Source: Chloroflexota bacterium
Lineage (GTDB): Bacteria; Chloroflexota; Limnocylindria; Limnocylindrales; CSP1-4
NCBI GenBank assembly: GCA_004298915.1
Contig: SCTE01000049.1
Span: forward strand, 1 to 7,498
Reading direction: 5' to 3'
DNA length: 7,498 nt
How positions within the stretch are numbered: the first letter of the stretch is position 1; each line of letters begins with the position of its first letter. Below the pieces are notes generated by a model. The model was given only the letters and a program-made list of their open reading frames with translations, was not told the origin of the DNA and did not search any database. This document shows positions 1-5,823 of this stretch, piece after piece. Both the position numbers and the translations under genes were made by a program.

Positions 1-95
1 GCGACTGCCTCCGCCGTATTCCAAGAAGGCTTACGGACTGGCAGGATCGTGCCTCAGGTCGAGTTTGGGGACCTCAATTCGCCCGGAATATGCGT

Positions 96-141
96 TCACC
101 GACTACGGTGACCCTTGCCTTGCCTCGGTCCGAGGCAAGGC
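96..141. other. Two adjacent perfect hairpins, possibly a terminator or structured RNA
   Basis: TCACCG (96-101) pairs with CGGTGA (106-111) across the 4-base loop ACTA. Five bases later, GCCTTGCCTC (117-126) pairs with GAGGCAAGGC (132-141) across GGTCC, giving a 10-bp stem. No T-tract follows either arm, so a classical intrinsic terminator is not shown. The pair could end transcription from a gene left of the window, or be part of a structured RNA. The pairing is seen directly; the role is inferred. Confidence 0.4.
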
Positions 142-323
142 CTGTCCTGGAGCCATGCATCCGGGTCTTGCTAAACCTTCTTGGAATAGTCCACGACAAG
201 GACTGGTCGGGACTGGATGTGGCCAGCCTCCGGGCATGCTGCACATCTCGGCGGGCCGGGCCCGCCACGTAGCGGCTCGCGCGGCGCTGCTGACGCAACG
301 CCACCTCGTGGCGTCTCGGCCCC

Positions 324-352
324 CGACGGCCGCACCCGCCGCCTCCTAGACT
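324..352 (+). promoter_or_regulatory. Candidate promoter for the PLP-enzyme gene
   Basis: CGACGG (324-329) and TAGACT (347-352) are separated by 17 bases and would start transcription near 359, giving a leader of about 45 bases. Matches to the sigma-70 consensus are partial, with 4 of 6 at the -10 and weak at the -35. A similar CGACGG-17-TATTCT arrangement precedes the lipoprotein gene. This is only a candidate. Confidence 0.25.
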
Positions 353-365
353 TGGTCCGTTCTCC

Positions 366-387
366 GGCCCACGGCCGGCCCACGGCC
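366..387. repeat. Tandem 11-bp direct repeat GGCCCACGGCC x2
   Basis: GGCCCACGGCC occurs at 366-376 and again at 377-387 with no gap, in the untranslated leader just before the SD GAGGAA (396-401) of the PLP-enzyme gene. Each unit carries GGCC at both ends, so the junction forms the palindrome GGCCGGCC. It could be a protein-binding site or a simple slippage duplication in GC-rich DNA. Confidence 0.55.
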
Positions 388-404
388 ACCAGATCGAGGA
401 ATCC

Positions 405-1562
405 ATGCGCGAACGCACTGACGGACGAGGCTTTGCGACCCGGGCCATCCACGCCGGCGAGCGTCCGGATCCCGTGACCCGCGCCCACAAGCCGCCGATC
501 TACGCGACCTCGACGTTCGCCTTCGATACCGCCGCCGAGAAGGAGGATTCCGTCGATCGCGCGCTTGCCTGGGAACCGGGCGTCCATTTCTACTCACGGA
601 CGAGCAACCCCACGAATCGCGCGCTGGAGGAGAAGGTCGCCTCGATCGAGGGTGCCGAGGACGCCGTCGTGTCGTCATCCGGGATGGCGGCGGTCTCGGC
701 CACGCTCCTTGCCCATCTCGGGGGCGGCGATCACGTCGTCGTCGGCGACGAGCTGTTCGTCATCACCCAGGTGCTGCTCGGGGACGACTTCCCGCGGCGC
801 GGGATCGACGTCACGGCCGTGGACATGACCGACCTCGAGGCGGTCGAGGCGGCGATCACGCCCGCCACGAAGGTCCTGTTCTACGAGACCTCGACCAACC
901 CGCGGCTCCGGGTGCCGGACCAGGACGCCCTCGCCGCGATCGGGCATCGGCACGGCCTCATCGTCATCGCCGACAACACGTTCCTCGGGCCGGCCCTCGT
1001 CCGGCCGCTCGAGCACGGCGCCGACATGGTCCTCCACGCCGCCACGAAGTACCTCTCGGGCCACGGCGACGCGGTCTCCGGGGTCGTGTCGGGGGCGAAG
1101 GCCCTCCTCGACCCGATCCGCAAGCAGACCGACACGCTCGGCCAGGCCGCCAGCCCGTTCTCGAGCTGGCTCGTCATGCGCGGGATCCGGACCCTGCCAC
1201 TCCGTTCGCGCACGGCATCCGCGAACGCGCTCGAGCTGGCCGAGTACCTGGAGCGACAGCCGAACGTCGAATGGGTCCGCTACCCGGGCCTGCCGTCCCA
1301 TCCCGACCACGAGACCGCTCGTCGCCTCATCGACGGGCCCGGTGGCGCGATGCTGACCTTCCAGCCGCGCGGCGGCGTGGACGGCATGGCGGCGTTCACG
1401 GACCACCTGCGGCTGTGCGACATAGGCGTCAGCCTTGGCGACATCCACACGCTCGTCTATCCGCAGCCGAAGCGGGGCGGACTGGTCCGCGTGTCGGTCG
1501 GCTGCGAGGACGTGGACGACCTGCTCGAGGACTTCGCCCTCGGGCTGTCCTTCGTGGCCTGA
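405..1562 (+). CDS. PLP-dependent Cys/Met metabolism enzyme, cystathionine gamma-synthase-like, atypical
   Basis: This is a 385-residue cytosolic enzyme of the Cys/Met-metabolism PLP family (cystathionine gamma-synthase, gamma- and beta-lyases, O-acylhomoserine sulfhydrylases). Visible landmarks are YSRTSNPT (63-70), whose Tyr and Arg contact the cofactor phosphate of the partner subunit; SSGMAA (91-96); ADNTF with Asp190, which pairs with the pyridine nitrogen; HAATKYLSGH with Schiff-base Lys215; VSLG (342-345); and LVRVSVG with Arg362, the expected carboxylate anchor. Two things are odd. The family motif D-x-L-Y-G-G-T, whose Tyr stacks on PLP and acts in proton transfer, reads DELFVIT (115-121), so Tyr becomes Phe118. 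The stretch between VSLG and Arg362 is about 15 residues shorter than usual and lacks the common MTH-containing segment. The ATG follows GAGGAA (396-401) at good spacing. Reaction and substrate cannot be fixed from sequence: transsulfuration, lyase or sulfhydrylase activity are all possible. The family call is firm. Confidence 0.9.
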   Translation: MRERTDGRGFATRAIHAGERPDPVTRAHKPPIYATSTFAFDTAAEKEDSVDRALAWEPGVHFYSRTSNPTNRALEEKVASIEGAEDAVVSSSGMAAVSATLLAHLGGGDHVVVGDELFVITQVLLGDDFPRRGIDVTAVDMTDLEAVEAAITPATKVLFYETSTNPRLRVPDQDALAAIGHRHGLIVIADNTFLGPALVRPLEHGADMVLHAATKYLSGHGDAVSGVVSGAKALLDPIRKQTDTLGQAASPFSSWLVMRGIRTLPLRSRTASANALELAEYLERQPNVEWVRYPGLPSHPDHETARRLIDGPGGAMLTFQPRGGVDGMAAFTDHLRLCDIGVSLGDIHTLVYPQPKRGGLVRVSVGCEDVDDLLEDFALGLSFVA

Positions 1563-1563
1563 A

Positions 1564-1581
1564 CGGGGTCAGCCTGCCCCG
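1564..1581. terminator. Weak hairpin between convergent genes
   Basis: CGGGG (1564-1568) pairs with CCCCG (1577-1581) across an 8-base loop. It covers the 6-bp gap between the two convergent stop codons and the end of the phosphorylase gene. There is no T-tract on either strand, so bidirectional termination is only a guess. Confidence 0.2.
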
Positions 1582-2348
1582 AGGACCGCGGCGGCGGACA
1601 GCGCGGCCCCGATCGTCAGGTCCACCCGTCGCGTGACCTCGTCCTCGGGCGGCCGGAACCAGGTCTCCGCGCTGCTGGCACGCACGGCCTGATCGGCCAT
1701 CGGGTCCACGATCACGTCCGACACCGTGAGGATCGTCCCGGCGCGCACCGGCCGGCCCCTGGCCTGTTCCCGCATCGCGAGCAGGTACAGGGCCGCGGTC
1801 TCCATCTCAGCCGCGAGGTACCCGCGCCGGCCCCAGCGCACCGCGCCGTCGGGGTGGGGATCGTAGAAGACATCCGAGGTCACGATCGGCCCGACATGGG
1901 TGACGAGGCCGGCGGCGCGACTCGCCTCGGCCAGGGCCAGCACGACATCGAGGCTGCCGGTAGGCGCCGTCGGCTCGTGCCCGCCCAGGGTCGCACCAAT
2001 GCCCGACGACGACGCGGCTGCCATCGCGACGACGACGTCGCCGATGCCCAGTCGGCCGTAGCCTCCGCAGGTCCCGACCCGGATGAACGTCTCGACGCCG
2101 AGCATCAGGAGCTCCTCGACCACGATCGTCGTCGTCGGCGTGCCCATCATCGTCGTCTGGACCGACACCGGGACCCCGTTCACCTTGCCGGTGTAGCCGA
2201 GCAGCCCTCGATGCGACGTGACGAGCCGGCTCGCCTCCAGGCCACCATCGAAGCGGGCGGCGATTCGCGTGGCTCGGTTCGGGTCGCCCGGGAGCAGGGC
2301 GACGGGCGCGTAATCGCCGGGTTCCGCATGCAGGTGGATCTGGGGCAT
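1569..2348 (-). CDS. Nucleoside phosphorylase, DeoD-type (probable purine nucleoside phosphorylase)
   Basis: This 259-residue enzyme belongs to the hexameric NP-I family, which splits nucleosides with phosphate into free base and (deoxy)ribose-1-phosphate. The start aligns with E. coli DeoD: His5 sits where DeoD has the His that reaches the neighbour's ribose site, then LLPGDPNRA (18-26) gives the phosphate-binding GDP and Arg25. HRG with Arg47 and RVGTCGGYG with Arg90 supply further phosphate contacts. SDVFY carries Phe161, which should stack on the base, EMET (181-184) binds ribose, and TVSD carries Asp211, the acid that protonates purine N7 in DeoD. That Asp favours purines over uridine, where family members lack it. 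DeoD itself is 239 residues, so the size is slightly long. The ATG has a strong SD, GGAGGA (complement of 2353-2358), in the 12-bp gap after the CoA-binding gene, so the two are probably co-transcribed. It lies opposite a nucleoside importer, which fits salvage. Exact base preference is inferred. Confidence 0.9.
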   Translation of the reverse strand: MPQIHLHAEPGDYAPVALLPGDPNRATRIAARFDGGLEASRLVTSHRGLLGYTGKVNGVPVSVQTTMMGTPTTTIVVEELLMLGVETFIRVGTCGGYGRLGIGDVVVAMAAASSSGIGATLGGHEPTAPTGSLDVVLALAEASRAAGLVTHVGPIVTSDVFYDPHPDGAVRWGRRGYLAAEMETAALYLLAMREQARGRPVRAGTILTVSDVIVDPMADQAVRASSAETWFRPPEDEVTRRVDLTIGAALSAAAVLGAG

Positions 2349-2360
2349 CGATTCCTCCGT

Positions 2361-2852
2361 TCAGGTTCGGATGAGACGGTCGTGTTCGACGATGGTGCAG
2401 CGATCCATCACGACGGACAGCCCGGCGGCGGCGGCGATCTGGCCGGCCTCGCGGCTGACGATGCCCAACTGTAGCCACAAACATCGGGCGCCGACCGCCA
2501 CCGCTTCGCGCGCGTGGGCCGGACAGGCCTCCGGTCGCCGGAAGACGTCGACGAGGTCGATCGGGCCGGTGGCCTCGACCGCTTCGGCCAGCGACCCGAA
2601 GCAGGGCAGCCCGTGGACGATGCGCTCGGCAGGGTTCACCGGCACCACGTCGTAGCCCGCGCGCCGGAGCGAGGCGAACACGCCGTACGACGGCTTGTAG
2701 GGCCGGTTCGAGGCTCCGATCATGGCGATCCGCGGTCGCGAGGCGAGCAGCGCGCGAATCGCTTCGTCGCCCAGGAGTTCGACCCCGAGCCGGCCCTCGT
2801 GCAGGTCCTGGAGCTCGGCGATGCGCTGATGGTCGGATCGTCGATCGAGCAT
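2361..2852 (-). CDS. CoA-binding domain protein (YccU-like Rossmann fold)
   Basis: This is a 163-residue small single-domain protein of the CoA_binding_2 family, related to E. coli YccU and to the N-terminal domain of succinyl-CoA synthetase alpha. Family members bind CoA, but the cellular role is not established. Landmarks are RIAMIGASNRP (41-51), the nucleotide loop; YDVVPVNP (67-74); IDLVDVFRRPE (98-108); CLWLQLGI (124-131); and VVMDRCTIVEH near the C-terminus, all in the usual order. The first ~35 residues precede the Rossmann core and are less typical. No GTG or TTG lies between the ATG and the core, so the ATG at 2852 is the best start. Its SD is poor: a GAGG sits 14 bases upstream. It is first in a two-gene minus-strand unit with the nucleoside phosphorylase, whose start lies 12 bp after this stop. 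That pairing suggests a link to nucleoside or purine metabolism, which is inference only. Confidence 0.87.
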   Translation of the reverse strand: MLDRRSDHQRIAELQDLHEGRLGVELLGDEAIRALLASRPRIAMIGASNRPYKPSYGVFASLRRAGYDVVPVNPAERIVHGLPCFGSLAEAVEATGPIDLVDVFRRPEACPAHAREAVAVGARCLWLQLGIVSREAGQIAAAAGLSVVMDRCTIVEHDRLIRT

Positions 2853-2941
2853 GCTGCCGGAGCGTACCTCGTGATTCTTCGAATGGGCTGGTCATTCTGT
2901 CGCACAGGCCGCACCATGCACTCGGGAAGCGCGTGGCGCAC

Positions 2942-2951
2942 CCGTCGACGG
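2942..2951. promoter_or_regulatory. 10-bp palindrome overlapping the candidate -35
   Basis: CCGTCGACGG is a perfect palindrome and overlaps the candidate -35 of the lipoprotein promoter. It could be a dimeric regulator's operator. Short GC-rich palindromes also arise by chance at this base composition. Confidence 0.25.
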
Positions 2952-2983
2952 ACGAGCGTGCGGTAGCGTATTCTGCCCGCCAC

Positions 2984-3013
2984 GACCGGTTGCACGACCC
3001 CGGAGAACCGGTC
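2984..3013 (+). promoter_or_regulatory. Inverted repeat GACCGGTT-N14-AACCGGTC before the lipoprotein gene
   Basis: GACCGGTT (2984-2991) is the exact reverse complement of AACCGGTC (3006-3013), with 14 bases between. Each arm contains the palindrome ACCGGT, and the two copies lie 22 bp apart, about two helical turns. The element sits between the candidate -10 and the SD (3018-3025). It could be a paired operator on DNA, or an 8-bp stem at the 5' end of the mRNA that affects translation or stability. Confidence 0.5.
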
Positions 3014-3031
3014 TCACAGGAGGAGAACAGA

Positions 3032-4171
3032 TTGCGTAGTTCCAGCAGGCTGCTCGCGCTCGGCGCGTCCGCGGCCATCATCTTCGCGGCTTGTGGCGGC
3101 GGGGCATCGACTGCTCCGACGACCGCCCCGACTGAAGGGGCCAGCACGGCTCCGACGGAGACCCCGGTCGAGAGCATGGCGCCGTTCAAGGCCTGCCTCG
3201 TCACCGACACCGGCGGCCTCGGCGACAAGGGCTTCAATGACAACGCCCTCAAGGGTCTCAAGGACGCGCTTGCCGCAGGCTACGCGACCGAGATCAAGAA
3301 CCTCGAGTCCAAGAAGGACGCCGACTACGCGAGCAACATCGACCTGCTCGTGACCGACGGCTGCCAGCAGATCACCACGGTCGGCTTCAACATGGGCGAC
3401 ATCACGGCCACGAAGGCCGGCGAGAACACGGACATCGCGTTCTCGATCGTCGACTACGCCTATGACCCGGCCATCGCCAATGTCACCGGCATCGTCTTCG
3501 CGACGGAGCAGGCCGGCATGCTCGCGGGCTACCTGGCCGCCGGCGTCTCGGCCACCGGGAAGATCGGGACCTACGGTGGCCTTCCGATCCCGCCGGTCAC
3601 GGACTTCATGGACGGCCTCTACGCGGGCATCAAGTACTACAACCAGGAGAAGGGCACCAACGTGTCACTCCTCGGCTGGACGCCTGGTGTCGGTGGAGCT
3701 GCCGGAACGGGCGTCTTCGCTCCCGCCGACAACCCCTGGGGCAATACCGACTTCGGTAACAACCAGGCCAAGGCCTTCTTCCAGGAAGGTGCCGACATCG
3801 TCCTCCCGGTCGCGGGCGGCACCGGTATCGGCACGTTCACCGCTGCGAAGCAGGCTCAGGGCGAGGGCAAGAAGGTCTACGCCATCGGCGTCGACACCGA
3901 CCAGTACCTCACCGCTCCCGGCTTCGAGAGCGTGATCCTGACCTCGATCCAGAAGATCATCGACAAGGCCGTTGCGGACGCGATCAAGCTCGCCCACGAC
4001 GGTGGCCTCGGTGGCACGAACTACGTCGGTACCCTCGAGAACGGTGGGGTCGGGCTTGCCCCATTCCACGATCTCTCGAACCTGGTGTCGGCTGATCTCA
4101 GCTCGGGGCTCGATGCCCTGAAGGCGAAGATCATCGACGGCAGCGTCAAGGTCGCCGACTACAAGAGCTAG
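3032..4171 (+). CDS. BMP/PnrA-family nucleoside-binding lipoprotein (ABC importer substrate-binding protein)
   Basis: This 379-residue substrate-binding lipoprotein is of the Bmp/PnrA/TmpC family, whose characterised members bind purine and other nucleosides outside the membrane. I choose TTG at 3032: AGGAGG (3018-3023) lies 8 bases upstream and the result is a textbook signal, Arg2-Arg6, hydrophobic LLALGASAAIIF, then AAC with lipid-anchored Cys21. A longer in-frame GTG at 2933 would bury this signal and put the gene across its own promoter. After Cys21 comes a flexible Ala/Thr/Pro linker to about residue 50 with a repeated GASTAPT. The family domain follows: KACLVTDTGG (53-62), GDKGFN (64-69), KIGTYGG (177-183), GADIVLPVAGGTG (253-265) and GVDTD (286-290). 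It heads the importer operon; a long hairpin separates it from the ATPase gene, which fits higher expression of the binding protein. The nucleoside ligand is inferred from family and from the neighbouring phosphorylase. Confidence 0.92.
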   Translation: MRSSSRLLALGASAAIIFAACGGGASTAPTTAPTEGASTAPTETPVESMAPFKACLVTDTGGLGDKGFNDNALKGLKDALAAGYATEIKNLESKKDADYASNIDLLVTDGCQQITTVGFNMGDITATKAGENTDIAFSIVDYAYDPAIANVTGIVFATEQAGMLAGYLAAGVSATGKIGTYGGLPIPPVTDFMDGLYAGIKYYNQEKGTNVSLLGWTPGVGGAAGTGVFAPADNPWGNTDFGNNQAKAFFQEGADIVLPVAGGTGIGTFTAAKQAQGEGKKVYAIGVDTDQYLTAPGFESVILTSIQKIIDKAVADAIKLAHDGGLGGTNYVGTLENGGVGLAPFHDLSNLVSADLSSGLDALKAKIIDGSVKVADYKS

Positions 4172-4197
4172 GACCCCGTCCTCTCTTCGCTCAGCAA

Positions 4198-4228
4198 GCT
4201 CCCTCGGCGTCATCGACGCCGAGGGAGC
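4198..4228 (+). terminator. 14-bp perfect hairpin after the lipoprotein gene (leaky terminator or mRNA-stabilising stem)
   Basis: The arm 4198-4211 (GCTCCCTCGGCGTC) is perfectly complementary to 4215-4228 across a 3-base loop ATC, 26 bases after the TAG stop. No T-run follows, so full intrinsic termination is unlikely. Downstream importer genes have no obvious promoter of their own. A stem here would fit partial termination or 3'-end protection, leaving more binding-protein mRNA than ATPase and permease mRNA. Confidence 0.65.
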
Positions 4229-4320
4229 AAGTCCATTCAGCGCCCCGATTCCCCCGAGCATCGCCGCACCACAGTCGCACCCTGACCCCGATCCACGCAG
4301 CTTGAGGTTGGCCCGACCCG

Positions 4321-5823
4321 ATGCGCCTGCGACTCAACGGCATCACCAAGCAGTTTCCCGGCGTCCTCGCCAACGACCACGTCAGCATCGAGGTTGATCG
4401 TGGCGAGATCCTGGCCCTTCTCGGCGAGAACGGAGCCGGCAAGACGACGCTGATGAACATCCTCTCGGGCCTGTACCGCCCGGATGCCGGCGAGATCGTC
4501 GTCGATGACACCCCTCGATCCTTCCGCGATCCGGCCGAGGCGATTGCCGCCGGGATCGGGATGGTCCACCAGCACTTCATGCTCGTCCCGATCTTCGACG
4601 TGACCGATTCGGTCACCCTCGGGTCGGAGGTGACGCGCGGCCCGCTCGGCGTCATCGACCGGCCCGCCGCCCGCGCCAGGATCGTCGAGCTGTCCGAGAC
4701 GTACGGCCTCGATGTCGATCCCGATGCGATGATCGAGGACCTCCCGGTCGGCGTCCGCCAGCGGGTCGAGATCCTCAAGGCCCTCTACCGCCACTCCGAC
4801 ATCCTCGTGCTCGATGAGCCCTCCGCGGTGCTCACGCCGCAGGAGACCGACGAACTGTTCGTCATCATCCGGAGCCTCGCGAAGGCCGGGACGGCGATCA
4901 TCTTCATCTCCCACAAGCTCAACGAGGTCCTCGAGATCGCGGACCGGATCACCGTCCTGCGCCTTGGCAAGGTCGTCGGCACCGTGATCCCGGCCGAGAC
5001 GACGCAGGCTGCGCTGGCCGAGATGATGGTCGGGCGCCAGGTCCAGCTCACCGTCGAGCGCAAGGACGCCGCCCGCGGCCCGGTCGTGCTGACGGTCGAC
5101 AAGCTCCAGGTCCGCGACGATCGGGGCGAGATCACGGTCAAGCACCTCGACCTCGAGGTCCATGCCGGCGAGATCGTCGCGGTTGCCGGCGTCCAGGGCA
5201 ACGGCCAGACCGAGTTCGTCGAGGCGCTCACGGGCCTCCGCGCCATCGATGCCGGCACGGTCAGCGTGGACGGGAAGGCCATCCCGGGCGACCCGCGGGG
5301 CATCGCCGACCTCGGCGTGGCGCACATCCCCGAGGACCGGCTGCGCGACGGGCTCGTCCGCGGGTTCACCGTCGCCGAGAACTACGTCCTCGATGCCTAC
5401 CATCGCGAACCCTATTCGAGCGGCATTCGCTTCCATCGCGACGCCGTGGCGTCCGCAGCAACCAAGGCCGTCGCCGACTTCGACATCCGGACCCCGTCGA
5501 TCTCGACCGATGTCGGCTCGCTGTCCGGCGGCAATCAGCAGAAGGTCATCGTCGCCCGCGAGTTCGGGCGCGAGGTCAAGCTCGTCATCGCCTCGCAGCC
5601 GACGCGTGGCCTCGATGTCGGGTCGATCGAATACATCCATCGGCGGATCGTCGAACAGCGCGATGCCGGCGTCGCGATCCTGATCGTCAGCACCGAGCTC
5701 GACGAGGTGCTCGCGCTCGGCGACCGGGTCGCGGTCATGTACGACGGGGAGATCGTGGGGATCCTGCCCGCCGCGGAGGCCACGCGCGAGAAGGTCGGCC
5801 TCCTCATGGGCGGCGTCCGATGA
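4321..5823 (+). CDS. ABC importer ATPase with two nucleotide-binding domains (BMP/nucleoside type)
   Basis: This 500-residue fused ATPase energises the importer from the cytosolic face, as in nucleoside importers and the related RbsA/MglA sugar ATPases. Domain 1 has Walker A GENGAGKT (35-42), Q-loop Gln84, a degenerate signature LPVGVRQ (141-147), Walker B ILVLDEP (161-167) and H-loop His198. Domain 2 starts near 255 with a Walker A lacking the lysine (GVQGNGQTE, 290-298), a canonical signature LSGGNQQK (401-408), a Walker B in which the catalytic Glu is Gln (LVIASQP, 421-427) and Ser457 in place of the H-loop His. These changes are normal for this family: one competent ATP site should form from domain 1 Walker A/B and the domain 2 signature. 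Length is typical. The ATG follows GAGG (4304-4307) at a rather long 13-base spacing. Its TGA overlaps the permease ATG (ATGA), implying coupled translation. Confidence 0.94.
   Translation: MRLRLNGITKQFPGVLANDHVSIEVDRGEILALLGENGAGKTTLMNILSGLYRPDAGEIVVDDTPRSFRDPAEAIAAGIGMVHQHFMLVPIFDVTDSVTLGSEVTRGPLGVIDRPAARARIVELSETYGLDVDPDAMIEDLPVGVRQRVEILKALYRHSDILVLDEPSAVLTPQETDELFVIIRSLAKAGTAIIFISHKLNEVLEIADRITVLRLGKVVGTVIPAETTQAALAEMMVGRQVQLTVERKDAARGPVVLTVDKLQVRDDRGEITVKHLDLEVHAGEIVAVAGVQGNGQTEFVEALTGLRAIDAGTVSVDGKAIPGDPRGIADLGVAHIPEDRLRDGLVRGFTVAENYVLDAYHREPYSSGIRFHRDAVASAATKAVADFDIRTPSISTDVGSLSGGNQQKVIVAREFGREVKLVIASQPTRGLDVGSIEYIHRRIVEQRDAGVAILIVSTELDEVLALGDRVAVMYDGEIVGILPAAEATREKVGLLMGGVR

Larger units (their letters stand above)
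1..404. other. Gene-free left flank with hairpins, leading into the leader of the PLP-enzyme gene
   Basis: I find no supportable gene here. Several frames stay open, but codon third positions are not G/C-rich in the way seen in the real genes, and no frame has an SD followed by a recognisable protein. GC is about 60% over 1-240 and about 78% over 241-390 by hand count, against roughly 68% in a coding stretch. Perfect hairpins occur at 56-74, 96-111, 117-141, 188-204, 250-266 and 298-314. The far-left frames could include the tail of an upstream gene (frame 1 is open from base 1 to a TGA at 109-111), but I do not recognise its product. Confidence 0.5.
2853..3031. promoter_or_regulatory. Divergent control region between the salvage pair and the importer operon
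   Basis: This 179-bp region must hold promoters for both arms. On the plus strand a candidate -10 TATTCT (2969-2974) has CGACGG 17 bases upstream, within the perfect 10-bp palindrome CCGTCGACGG (2942-2951). On the minus strand GCGACA (complement of 2898-2903) and AAGAAT (complement of 2874-2879) are 18 bases apart, each matching consensus at 4 of 6. An inverted repeat at 2984-3013 lies downstream of the plus-strand candidate. Neither promoter is a strong match. Shared control of both arms is inferred from layout. Confidence 0.4.

Noticed and set aside
65..349. Open frames in the left flank (for example 65-349 and 90-272 on the plus strand, 74-490 on the minus strand)
   Set aside because: No good SD, no recognisable motifs, third positions not G/C-rich, and mutually overlapping frames.
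1..404. SAM or SAH riboswitch ahead of the sulfur-amino-acid-type enzyme
   Set aside because: I looked for the conserved SAM-I/IV, SAM-II and SAH core sequences and did not find them; hairpins alone do not support a riboswitch call.
2933..3031. Longer start (GTG 2933) for the lipoprotein gene
   Set aside because: It has no good SD, would run through the candidate promoter and inverted repeat, and would bury a clear lipoprotein signal peptide.
1807..3261. Long open frame on the minus strand across the phosphorylase, CoA-binding and lipoprotein genes
   Set aside because: It is Arg/Pro/Gly-rich low-complexity translation, out of frame with three well-supported genes and crossing their promoter region; this is typical antisense openness in high-GC DNA.
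5188..5700. Apparently damaged second ATPase domain (no Walker A lysine, Gln for catalytic Glu, Ser for H-loop His)
   Set aside because: These substitutions are regular in double-domain ATPases of BMP and sugar importers and do not mean a broken gene.
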